A stretch of 64,000 bases of DNA from Paroedura picta. Taxonomy: Eukaryota; Chordata; Lepidosauria; Squamata; Gekkonidae. Every line of letters begins with the position of its first letter. The stretch's first letter is position 1. Positions 55,201 through 64,000 of the stretch are shown in pieces. A program made the translations under genes and the position numbers. The notes under the pieces were generated by a model, which worked only from the letters and a program-made list of their open reading frames with translations, ran no database searches and was not told where the DNA came from. The DNA is taken from the NCBI RefSeq assembly GCF_049243985.1, contig NC_135376.1, positions 43,319,001 to 43,383,000 on the forward strand, given 5' to 3'.

Positions 55201-58200
55201 TACAGCCTTCCCCCTGGAAATGAAAAAGTTTACACTCCTGAAAAGAGGTCCAGAGGAGAGCAACAAAGATGGCGAGGGTTTTGGAGACCAAGACGTATGT
55301 GGAAAGGTTGAGGGAGCTGGGACTGTTTATCCTGGAGAGAAGACAACAAAGAGGTGGCATGATAGCCAATGCCATCTTCAAGTATTTAAAAGGCAGCCAT
55401 ATAGAGGATGGAGCAGAGTTGTTCTCGCTTACCCCAGAGGTATGGACCAAAACCAATGGGATGAAATTAATTCAAAAGAATTTTAGATCCAGACACAGAG
55501 TGGTTCCTCAGTGGAACAGGCTTCCTCAGGAGGTGGTGGGTTCTTTGGAAGTTTTTAAGCAGCGGCTAGATTATGTGAACTAAGATTGTCAGTGGGTGGG
55601 CAGGAGAGATTGTGTCAGTGCTTGGCTCTTGCAACCTTTCTTGCATGCCCAGGGAAATGCCAATTGCCACTTCAGAGTCGGGGGGATGAGGGGGGTTGGG
55701 GGGAGCATCATCTGGGCATGGAATTGGGGTCACTGTAGGTGGGCAGGTTGGACTAGATGACCCCAGAGGTCACTTCCAACTCTATGATTCAAGAGGAAGG
55801 AAAATTTGCCTACCCAACCAGCATTTTAAAATCTGCTGTGACAGCTGCATTTATTTCAACCTATGACATGTTCTTCCATCCCTTGGGTGAAATCACTGTG
55901 TTTTGTTTAGTCCCAATCTTCACCTCTCTCAAGGTTCACAAATGATTAATCTTGACATAAGAAGAGGGCAGCTGAAAATGAGTAACTGTCATCTAGAAGA
56001 CCAGTTTAATCCATGTTTCATCAGGTACAGATACACAGTTGTATATGGGGTGATTTGCTATATATCAGCTGAATAACTGCCAGCCTTCTTACTCATCCAT
56101 TCTGGCTCAGAGAGCTGCCAAGCTGTCAGCCCACAGCCCACAGCTCTTCATACTGATCAAATTGTCTCTTTGGCCTACATGTACTCTTTATTTCTGATCC
56201 CTGGAGGGGCAGTAACTTCCATACGCATCATGTTGGCAAACATAGATTGGACACCATAAATACCCTTGGCAGTGAGCTGCAAAAAATCATGAATCTTTGG
56301 ACAAGGGTCTCTCTGTGATACTTATTTCTGCTCCAGAAGTGGCTACCTTTAAGAATCCCATAAGTGGACCTCTTAGAAGTAAAAAAAAAAAAAAAAGGCT
56401 TTGTGCCCAGGATATGTCCCCTAGCAAGGGACAGTTTCTGATCTGGTGATATATGTTTTTGTGTCATCTACAGATGGCTTTTGAGATACAGTTCTGTTTA
56501 AATATCAGGAAGTCCCCCCCCCCTTCTCTATCCATCCTGAAATCTGGACACAAGATCAGTGCCAGAATTACTGGGGCACTCTAAGAGAGTTTTTAGGATA
56601 AGAATGTTTAAATGTTTTATACTAATTTTGCTTATATGTTTTTATTGATATGAGCTGCCTTGAGCCTATTTTAGGGCAGGGTGACCAATAGATCTAATAC
56701 ATAATAAATAAGAATAATATTAATATTTGTGGTTGAATTGAAGACGGGGAACCAGGAACAGTGAATGGGAAACAGAGAACCAACTTCAGCCTCCTAGGAG
56801 AGCAGACTAACAAAATCAAACTGAGTGGAATTCTCAGGTTACCTTACCACCTGTTTGATGACAAGACAGATCTGTTGCCAGCTTATTGATTGCAATGCTG
56901 CAATCAAAGGGAGTCATTTTGCAGTTTCTGAAAGTTACAGAGACATTAATTCTTCACAAGGAAAGAATCCTAACCAGAGGAGAGTATGGCTATTGAGAAT
57001 TTGCTTGCTTCTGGCCAAAGATTATCATGTCACACATGGCAGCCTATTCGGTTGGAGACAAGATTACCTCATGGAGTCCCGTTGAAACCGAGATGCTTAA
57101 TTATGTGTTCCATTTGCACTACCATATCTAGGTAGCTTCCTAGAGGAAGCAGTTTGTTCCAGAGACAGCACTCATACATGCTATCTGAAGCATTCCTTCT
57201 CCCCATAATAGAAAGTCACTGATCCCTTTAAGAGGGGTGTGCTTTAGAGCCAAACAAGCCCCTGGAGATCTGTGGTCAGCTCCTGTCCTGAGAGATATAG
57301 TTTAACTCAGAAATCCTCAACCTTTTTGTGCCTGCAGACACCTTTAGAAGTTCAATATAGCATGGCTGCCACAAGAGGTGTAGCCAACCATCAAATGGCT
57401 GCCACAGCTTACCTTCAGTCACACAGTGAAGATCGTTGAGCTGTGGTGGTAGTTGCTGTCAAAGCCAAATTTTAAAGTCTGCACAGCCAATCAGAATCCT
57501 TGGGGGGGGAGGGCAAAATTTGCACCTGAACCTGTCATTTTCTAAGAACACTTAGTAGGCACCAGAAAAGGTGTTGTCAAGGCCCATGGCACCCACATAT
57601 ACCGTTTTGGGGACTCCAATTTAGTTGGCAAAAACAGCTGGGGACAATATGCACTGAAGCCCCTGCACTGGGGAAGGATTTTCCCCCACTAGATATACAA
57701 AATAAAGGAGCTTTTGTTCTTTCCTAGACTTAAGCAGCGGTGGGGGGGGGGAGTCACTATGTGGAGAAAAAGTTAAATGCCTCTTCCCCTGCCCTGCAGT
57801 CCTGATGTGTCCTGATCAAACCAGCAATCTTCCCACCATGGCTTTTTTGCAACTTAACACATCTAAGGATCTGATCGTAATGTGGGTATTATATAGGTCC
57901 CCCTCCTTGGGACTTATAGAAGCTCAGGGACCACTTCTTGTAAATAGTTCTGATGCTGGTCCTGCTATTGGTTCATTAGTTTTATAAGCTACACACTGGG
58001 CTCATCAATGTGAGACGACGATATTACTGGTGGTTCTCCGTGACCCATTATGCCTCCAAACCTTCTCATAGCGGGTCTCCATGCAGAGGAAGATGAAGTA
58101 GGCTGTGGCACAGGCCAAACATCCCTCCAGGTAGGAACTGCCCCCAATTTTCTCAGCCTCTGCATAGAAGTTGTTGAGGGTCTTCACTGTTTCTTCAAAA

Positions 58201-58693
58201 AGTTGCCGTTCAATCTTTAAGAGAGGAAGAAGAGAAGACACCATGAGGGCATGTGGAGGAAGATTTTTAATGACCCTCTCCCCTAATGCAAAAAATGTCC
58301 GTAGCATTGGAGAAAAAAATATTGAGAGCAGAAGGTGCTATGCAAGGGTGGTCTGTCTGTTTTGTATTTTGCATGTGGTGACAAAAGCTAGCCAGCTGGA
58401 ATGCATCCCAGAAGCCAGAATGGTTATCCCAGGTTTCCAGAACAGCTAGAATATTAGTAGATCACCAATACTGTGATCTCACTTCTATCTTATGGTTCTG
58501 GTATAAAGTCAGATCCTTTGCCAGTCAAAGTGTGAGCTATGCAAGCCCATGAGATAACTGACTGTACCCGGCTGTCCAGCTCAGGGGGAAATTTGGTCTG
58601 GAACTGACACATGGTCCCATCACTGTAGTCCCGCTGCACAAAGACTTTGGTGGCCAATGAGGCACTCCGCCGTAGTTCTTGCAGATTATGGAC
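51983..58693 (-). CDS. GOLGA7B: GOLGA7B, golgin A7 family member B, spliced gene (exon 1 at right edge)
   Basis: GOLGA7B is an ERF4/golgin-A7 family accessory protein that binds the DHHC palmitoyltransferase ZDHHC5 and holds it at the plasma membrane. Its paralogue GOLGA7 partners ZDHHC9. Four internal and last coding exons (58568-58693, 58062-58214, 53841-53942, 51983-52090) join in phase 0 throughout. With the four residues expected from exon 1 they give 166 residues, against 167 in human. The Cys-rich hydrophobic block [17 protein letters not shown] (about residues 77-93) is the family's palmitoylation and membrane-contact region. The tail is Ser/Gly-rich. It is convergent with CRTAC1, and its last exon lies inside CRTAC1 exon 15A. 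Confidence 0.95.
52022..52036. repeat. (GCT)5 triplet repeat coding on both strands
   Basis: Five GCT units encode Ala-5 in CRTAC1-A and, as AGC, Ser-5 in GOLGA7B. Further GCT/GGA units continue to 52063. Confidence 0.9.
52389..52430 (+). terminator. CRTAC1: Polyadenylation signals for CRTAC1-A
   Basis: AATAAA occurs at 52389-52394 and 52425-52430, 155-190 bases after the A-form stop codon. Use of either would give a short 3' UTR lying antisense to GOLGA7B intron sequence. Confidence 0.5.
53841..53942 (-). CDS. GOLGA7B: GOLGA7B coding exon 4
   Basis: On the - strand, CTCCCCAG then [20 protein letters not shown] and [14 protein letters not shown], then donor GTATCC. 34 codons, phase 0 at both ends. 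The human sequence is [21 protein letters not shown]... Confidence 0.97.
54858..54960 (+). repeat. SINE head fragment
   Basis: AAGTGGTGCAGTTGTTAGAG, then GTTGGTCTCAGATTGGGGAG, ACCAGAGTTTAAAT and GATCTTGGGCCAGCC, ending at a G9 run. Confidence 0.65.
55178..55790 (+). mobile_element. CR1 LINE 3' end
   Basis: The frame from 55269 gives [20 protein letters not shown], then [20 protein letters not shown] and a later [29 protein letters not shown]. These are C-terminal CR1 features. The noncoding end reads GTTGGACTAGATGACC ... CTTCCAACTCTATGATTC, the diagnostic CR1 3' terminus. It is 5'-truncated. Confidence 0.93.
56585..56735 (+). repeat. LINE 3' tail fragment
   Basis: TGAGCTGCCTTGAGCCTATT, then TTAGGGCAGGGTGACC and an AATAATAT-rich tail. 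This fits the 3' end of an L2-like or CR1-like LINE. Confidence 0.6.
57308..57625. mobile_element. MITE with AAATCCTCAACCTTTTTG end
   Basis: The left end AGAAATCCTCAACCTTTTTG is followed by CATGGCTGCCACAAGAGGTG and an imperfect repeat of ATGGCTGCCACA. The right end is CCATGGCACCCACATATACC, then TTTTGGGGACTCC. The right terminus in reverse (GGAGTCCCCAAAAC) is a diverged inverted relative of the left. This type of element is common in reptile genomes. Confidence 0.6.
58062..58214 (-). CDS. GOLGA7B: GOLGA7B coding exon 3 (core ERF4 domain)
   Basis: On the - strand, CTCTTAAAG then [40 protein letters not shown] and [11 protein letters not shown], then donor GTTTGG. 51 codons, almost identical to human. 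Confidence 0.98.
58568..58693 (-). CDS. GOLGA7B: GOLGA7B coding exon 2
   Basis: On the - strand, TTTTTTTCCAG then [40 protein letters not shown] and SR, then donor GTACAG. 42 codons, phase 0. Confidence 0.98.
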
Positions 58694-59494
58694 CTGGAAA
58701 AAAACAGAGGTTGTTGGTTTCAATATTGGGGAGGACCCTGTAGGAGCTCATGGCTCATTCTGCCTCCTGGAGCTTGCTGGCCAAACAGCTGATATGTGTC
58801 TATTCTCATGAGTAGGCAGGTGATTTACTCTGTCCTCCTGTTCAATTTTTCACTGAGACAGGACTGCTGATCTTTAGCAGTGACAACAGTTTCATCAACC
58901 CACAAAATGTCCAGGATAATTATCTTATTTTCATGTCTTTTTCTTAAGAGAAAGGCAAGCTTAGATGCCCAAGGAAGACAACCTAGTAAATATCAGGGGA
59001 AGCACTACCACCAGGAAGAGTAAAGCCATCACCCAATTTTGAAAATCTTAATCTGCTTAATTGATTAATTTATTTAAATGAATAGGATTAATTTACTAAG
59101 TGTCTTAAAGTGGGTGAGAATTTTACTCTTTATAGATGCTGTCCCCTGTGACAACACTCTCATTGTGCTTTTTAGCTACCCTTTAGACTTTGCAGATAAA
59201 AGGCTCTCATGAAGCTGGGAGAATATCTGAAAGGCAATTAAATCTGTATGTGAATACAAACAATAGTCCTGAAGCAGAAAAAATGCCCATATAGTTATTA
59301 GTGGGACTGCCAAGGATATATAAAAAAGATCATAAAACTATCGCTATGGGAGGTCCCCCAGAAAGCAATTTTCCTCAAACTATTTTCTACTCAGGTGTCA
59401 GCTGAATTGGAAAAATGACTAAGCTGAAAACACAAACTCGTTGCATAGATGGTGTTGATGTTCTTTCCTTGTTCACAGCTCACAGTTCCTTATT

Positions 59495-59768
59495 TGAGAA
59501 TCCAACCACAAAAGATTGATATGATGATACTTCTAAAAGCCCAGGTGGCATTTTTCCATCTGCACCAGGTGAGGCTACTAGCACTCTACCTGCCCCGAGA
59601 CTGCTTGGCTACTGTGATCCATGTGAAGATCTAGATTGGACTTCTGTAACACGCTCTACACTGGCCCACCCTTGTCCTTGACCCGAAAACTCCAGTTAGT
59701 ACAGAACGCAGCTGCCAGGGTCCTCACAAAAACACCTTGGAGGACTCATATCCAGAGAGTGAAATATG
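59495..59768 (+). mobile_element. L2-like LINE fragment
   Basis: Frames read LLKAQVAFFHLHQVRLLALY and LPRDCLATVIH, then (frame change) TRKLQLVQNAAARVLTKTPW with RTHIQ. This is the part of L2-clade reverse transcriptase just upstream of the region kept at 16.6 kb. Confidence 0.8.
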
Positions 59769-60577
59769 AAGAATCTGGAGGTAGCTGTACCTAAAAACAA
59801 GGTCTGGTCCATTCAGATCATGTCCCTACAGACTTTGGAGACTATTCTCCAGAGGGGGGAATATAGATTCTGAGGCCAAGAATGTATGATTTGGAGCAGA
59901 CCATAGCTTATTTTGAGGTGCAGAGTTTTGTTAGATATTATTGATATTTGCAGTTGGATCTGCAAATAAGTAACTAGGAAATGGGAACTAAATTCAGCAT
60001 CATAACACCCCACATTGTCAATTCATTTTTTATTCCATGTGAAGGCCTAAATAATAGATAAGCCAAGGAGAGAATCGGCAAACAAGGACAACAACCTGAG
60101 GCTGATACATAGAACAACCCCTTGCAGTGTACCCAATGGTGTACCCAATTAATCTGATGAAGTAAGCTCTGACTCATAAAAGCTTCTGTTGGAATAAATT
60201 TTGTTAGTCTTTAAAGTTCTACTGGATTTCTTAGAGTCTGAGCTTTCTTACTTAAGGTAGTGCCAAGAACTCCAGTTCCAGAGCAGAATGTACTACCGAT
60301 GTTGCAGGTGCCTGTCATTGAATTTTAGGAAGCAAAGGTCTTTATCCTTTCCGAGACTTAGTCATAATGAACATTTTATCAATAGCTTTATCTTCTCTCA
60401 GTGTGTGAATACATTAGCATATCTTCAATCCACACATTGTAGCCAAATTCAGCCTGGCAATTCTAAAGCGAGTTCTTCCTTGCCTTTCTCTTTCCGAGGT
60501 ACAGTGTTTGTTTGCACGTTTTATGTAACAGAAACTCAGTTTAATTAGCAATGTGCTTCAGTGGCTCAAGAATTATT

Positions 60578-60906
60578 TTAGAAGAAGAAGAGGAGGAGGA
60601 GGAGGAGGAGGAGGAGGAGGAGGAGGAGGAGGAGGAGGAGGTTCTTAGGTTCTTATATGCCACTTTACCTGAAAGAGTCTCCAAGCAGCTTACAATCACC
60701 GTCCCTTTCCTCTCCCCACAACAGACACCTGTGAAGTGGGTGAGGCTGAGAGAGCCCTGATATCACTGCTCGGTCAGAACAGCTTTATTAGTGTTGTGGC
60801 GAGCCCAAGGTCACCCAGCCGGCTGCACATGGGGGAGTGCAGAATCAAACCCGGCTCGCCGGATTAGAAGTCGGCGCTCCTAACCGCTACATCAAGCTGG
60901 CTCTCT
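60578..60906 (-). repeat. SINE, reverse orientation, with expanded GAG tail
   Basis: The SINE body occupies about 60642-60906 (on -: AGAGAGCCAGCTTGATGTAG, CGGTTAGGAGCGCCGACTTC, GGGTTTGATTCTGCACTCC). Its tail, AAGAAG in other copies, is expanded here to a (GAG)n microsatellite at 60586-60641. A chance frame through it encodes poly-Glu. Confidence 0.88.
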
Positions 60907-61597
60907 CTACACCTCTTGGTTCTGAGAGGTTTGAGTTTATGTCCCATTATTGCAACAGGCTCCACATAACATGTTAATTTAACACGTAAATTACGCATTA
61001 AATTGCATATCTGACACACTTGAGTATGTTCAGCATCTTGGTCTTTGCCTTAATAATTTTGTGTATTTTAACATAACAGTTTCATAGCCACATTAACCTG
61101 GACCGCTGAGAGGTCCAGAACTGTCCAATATACCTAATAATTATACCGAAATACCTTCCTTTATTCTTTCCCAAGTGTCCTGCATGCATTTTAACTAATG
61201 TCTAGATCTTAACGTCATTACAGCATCCACAGTGTTTTACTTAAGCAATGATATATGCAACTGGTCCTATGGGTGTATATATTCTGGATTTGCACCACAT
61301 TATGCCAGTATAATCCACTGTGCAGTAGCCAGTCTCACCCAACTCCTTTGGAAGCAGACTGCCTCTGCACCAGAAGTTTCCTAAATTAGTATAACTAGCC
61401 ACTGATTGTCAGATACAACTGGATAGCAGGGCAGGACTTCCTTACATGCGAAATCTCTAATCCATCCATCTACCTCTGCTTGCAAAAGTCAGTTCGCCAA
61501 GCTACTGAAAAATCCTCCAACTTGGATTGGGGCACGACCATCCCCAAAGGTTTAACATACAATTGAAGGATGGTGATGGTGAGTCAATAGCAGGGGG

Positions 61598-62175
61598 GAA
61601 ATATTTATTTATTTATTTATTTACTCACTCACTCACTCACTCACTCACTCACTCACTTATATTTATAGACCATCACTCCTGTCACAGCAGGTTCTTGGTG
61701 GTTTACATAAAAAGCATAAAAACAGCATAAACGCCCCAGTACAACCAATCGATGGCAGCAACAATCCGCAGTCTATTTCCCCATGCAAACCCTCAGCCTT
61801 CTGAGCAGTAGTCGCCGTTGTGCTGATATATAACCACAGGCGATGTTTTGCCTGGAGGAGCTGCAGATACAAGAGATATAAAGGGGTACAAAGGGGAGGG
61901 ACCTTACTAGCCCAGCCTCAACCAAACGCAGTCGGAAGACCTCTGTCTTACAGGCCCTGTGGAATACAGAGAGCTCTGTTGGGGCCCTCAGCTCTTCCAG
62001 GAGCTCATTCCACCAGGTCAGGGCCTGGACCAAAAAAGCCCTGGCCCTGGTCAAGGCTAGGTGCATTTCCCAGGGCCCGGAATAACCAGCAGATTCATAT
62101 CCACAGAGCGAAGAACCCTGGGAGGAACTTAAGGAGATATGCAGTCCCTCAGATAGGCAGGACCCAGACTGCATA
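61598..62175 (-). mobile_element. L2-like LINE 3' end, reverse orientation
   Basis: On the - strand the frame shows GPWEMHLALTRARAFLVQAL, then TWWNELLEELRAPTELSVFH and RACKTEVFRLRLVEAGL. The 16.6 kb element reads GPREVHLALT...GGMSSQ, so the families are related. The tail on the + strand is (ATTT)n then (ACTC)n at 61600-61657. Confidence 0.8.
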
Positions 62176-63649
62176 CAGCCTTTATCTTTATAGTCCAGTT
62201 GACGCTGCTTGCAAACAGTGGAAGTTCGGAGTTGAATCTGCCCAGAGTAAGAGCCTTATGATTATCTATAAACAGGCAGCTCATCTTGTATCTCAATCTA
62301 CTTTTTTCCTCATAATGATTAAGTATCCTGGACTTCAAACCAGTTACTTCCATTGCTCCTCAAACAGCAGCCTTCCTATGGGAGGGGAAGATCATGCTTC
62401 CATCCATCTCCTTACAAGATGCCAGGCCAGTTCTGGCCCACCAGCTTTGTTTATCTGGATCTTCAGAACATCCAGGTGAAAAAGCATCCTAGATCTGCTG
62501 ATTTATAGCTGGAACTCCCAACATTTCTATTTTTATTAGTTTTACAGAAGTACCCCTGTTAACCTGTTGCAGCAAAATTAGTCCAGTAGCCCATTAAAGA
62601 CTAGATAATGACAAGGTGCTACTGTGCTTCTAATTCTTACATTTGGGTTCAAGGTTTATTGAACTGGAGCATAAACAGAGAATTTAAATGGACCCTTGAA
62701 AGGCTAAACCATAGCCACAAGGACTAGGCTTTTGCATATGTGCTTTGGCAAATAAAACTGAAGTTCAGGTATCTGGTAGTCAGGGATTAATTTAAGCAAC
62801 CTTCTCCCAAAAGTCAGCTGCCTGTCCAAACTCAAGACCTGCTTTCCACTGTGAGGAGCCAGTATTTTAGATGTGCCTGTTGGTGGGGGATTCAAGATCC
62901 ACAGCCTGTCAAATGCTTGCTCCCTCATGGCACAGGGACATCCCGCTGGAGCTTTAGCAGGCTGCCTCTCTCCACCCCCCATTCAGAAGCTGCTGTTCTT
63001 CCCCCAGTAACAACCCTTTGGTTACTTCTGCTCTGGCTCAGCCTGACAGTGCCTGTTGCAGGACTGCATCTTGCAATGACACCGGTCTGAGAGCAGGGGG
63101 GGGGGGAACCAGATGGGGGGGGGGGAATCCCCAGAGCAGCTGCTGAAATAGCGCAGGTTGTGACTGTGGCCTTTAGAAGCAGGGCTGGAGTGTGAGGTGC
63201 GGGGGCTGGCTTGGGGAAGTCTCCGCATTTAAAATTTAGCCTGCAGGGGGAAAAGGCTTCTGAGCTCTTCAACCTGCGTCTGCTGGCTGCTTTGAGCTAG
63301 CTCCCCTCGGAGCAATGAATGGTTTGGTGAGGCTGCCAATGAATGGAAAGCACACCAAAGCCACAGGTATCCCTCTTCTCCCACTCATCTCTCATCACCA
63401 GAACCAGACCCAAAGGACAACCTGGCCAGGTGCCAGAGATGCTGCGATCCTGGCCCTGCGAGCTCTTATATCTGCTCTCCGGCTGTCCGGGGCAGCGGCC
63501 CGCGTGCTCCACACGTCCTATCCAGACCTGCTGCTGACTGCTGGGAGACTCCCTGACCCACAGCTGAGGGCTTTCCCTGTCCACAGCACCCTGCCTTGCT
63601 TTCTCCTTCCGAGCTGTGGAACAGGGGCAATGCAGAATTGAGGAGGAAA

Positions 63650-64000
63650 CCGTGGGCGGGGGACTGCTTGAGATTTCGGAAGGAGCGATGGCGTCTCTAG
63701 CCAAACAGGTTTCCTCCGCGCCAGCTCCCTTGAACCGCGGCGGACGCCACTAAGTCGCGGGCGCGAGTGACTCGTTCGGCCTGCAATACTGCTGTGCGGC
63801 GGCGGCTAAATGGGGGGGGGGGGGGAGAGAGAGAGCTGCTGCTCTTGTGTCTTCTTGCAGCATCAGGCAGTTCCTACCAAGGCAGGCAAACCTGGCCGCC
63901 TCCTGGCCGCAGATTTTGCCCGGCGGCTGTCATGACTCAACAGAGCCGGAGCCGCCGGTGCCAGCGTGTGCCACTTCCCTCCCAGCGCTGCTCACCTCGG
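63650..64000. promoter_or_regulatory. GOLGA7B: CpG-rich segment, edge of GOLGA7B CpG island
   Basis: GC and CpG density rise sharply towards the right end (CGCGGCGGACGCC, GCGGGCGCGAG, GCGGCGGCGGC). This fits the start of GOLGA7B transcription lying at or just beyond the window edge. Confidence 0.6.
63996..64000 (-). CDS. GOLGA7B: GOLGA7B exon 1, last 5 coding bases (partial)
   Basis: The - strand begins CCGAG then GTGAGC. The mammalian protein starts MATE before VHNLQ. ACC GAG would be Thr-Glu, and the GTGAGC donor joins in phase 0 to exon 2. The ATG would lie within 7 bases beyond the window. Confidence 0.65.

Larger units (their letters stand above)
53943..58061 (-). other. GOLGA7B: GOLGA7B intron 3
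   Basis: This 4.1 kb intron holds a SINE scrap (54.86 kb), a CR1 3' end (55.2-55.8 kb), an A17 run (56381), an L2-like tail (56.6-56.7 kb) and a MITE (57.3-57.6 kb). Intron 4 (52091-53840) to its left has no named element apart from a diverged GTCCCTTTAAA-containing stretch near 53100-53400. Confidence 0.6.
58694..63995 (-). other. GOLGA7B: GOLGA7B intron 1
   Basis: This 5.3 kb intron holds two L2-like fragments, a GGA microsatellite with SINE, and palindrome scraps. A CpG-rich segment, 63650-64000, is probably the downstream edge of the GOLGA7B CpG island. Between 58.75 and 59.45 kb and between 60.9 and 61.6 kb I see nothing to name. Confidence 0.6.

Noticed and set aside
58215-58307. Upstream extension of GOLGA7B exon 3 ([12 protein letters not shown]...)
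   Set aside because: Intron sequence upstream of the CTTAAAG acceptor. The true protein continues from exon 2.
60551-60760. Frame encoding a run of 22 glutamates
   Set aside because: It is the expanded GAG tail of a reverse-strand SINE read by chance.

Overview
This is vertebrate nuclear DNA, almost certainly from a squamate reptile. Two host genes have small exons with GT-AG borders separated by introns full of interspersed repeats. The repeat mix is lizard-like: a Sauria-type SINE, a BovB/RTE LINE 3' end, CR1, L2-like and L1 LINE fragments, many copies of a tRNA-headed SINE, and hAT-like MITEs. A gecko is my guess from the SINE type, but I hold that weakly. I see no bacterial genes, CRISPR arrays, intact tRNA or rRNA genes, or retrovirus-like elements.

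Layout. Positions 1-4.6 kb are upstream flank without genes. A CpG island at 4.6-5.9 kb carries the promoter and first exon of CRTAC1 (cartilage acidic protein 1; the membrane-associated form is also called LOTUS) on the + strand. Exons 2-14 run from 11.7 to 34.0 kb, and every splice phase joins into one open frame. The gene then has two alternative last exons. Exon 15B (34609-34727) gives the short hydrophobic tail of the B/LOTUS form. Exon 15A (about 51954-52234) gives the Ala-rich tail of the A form. GOLGA7B (the ZDHHC5 palmitoyltransferase partner, ERF4 family) lies on the - strand and converges on CRTAC1. Its coding exons are at 58568-58693, 58062-58214, 53841-53942 and 51983-52090, and the last 5 bases of its first coding exon sit at the extreme right edge (63996-64000).

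Main discovery. The last coding exon of GOLGA7B lies wholly inside CRTAC1 exon 15A on the opposite strand, and the two reading frames are in exact codon register. Each CRTAC1 codon is the reverse complement of a GOLGA7B codon. The Ala-rich CRTAC1-A tail is therefore the mirror of the Ser/Gly-rich GOLGA7B tail. The CRTAC1 motif VLVDGDLNL is the antisense of the GOLGA7B motif IEISIYEDR. The human protein ends, as I remember them, show the same pairing, so the arrangement is probably ancient in amniotes. The upstream frame of exon 15A is less certain because two acceptors are possible, and antisense selection alone could preserve the CRTAC1 motif.

How the genes work. CRTAC1 is a secreted or membrane-tethered protein with FG-GAP/VCBS-like calcium loops, an ASPIC/UnbV domain and a calcium-binding EGF module. 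GOLGA7B is a cytosolic, palmitoylated accessory protein of a DHHC palmitoyltransferase. They have no known shared pathway. The link is genomic: tail-to-tail genes sharing coding DNA, so use of the distal CRTAC1 terminal exon creates an mRNA antisense to GOLGA7B.
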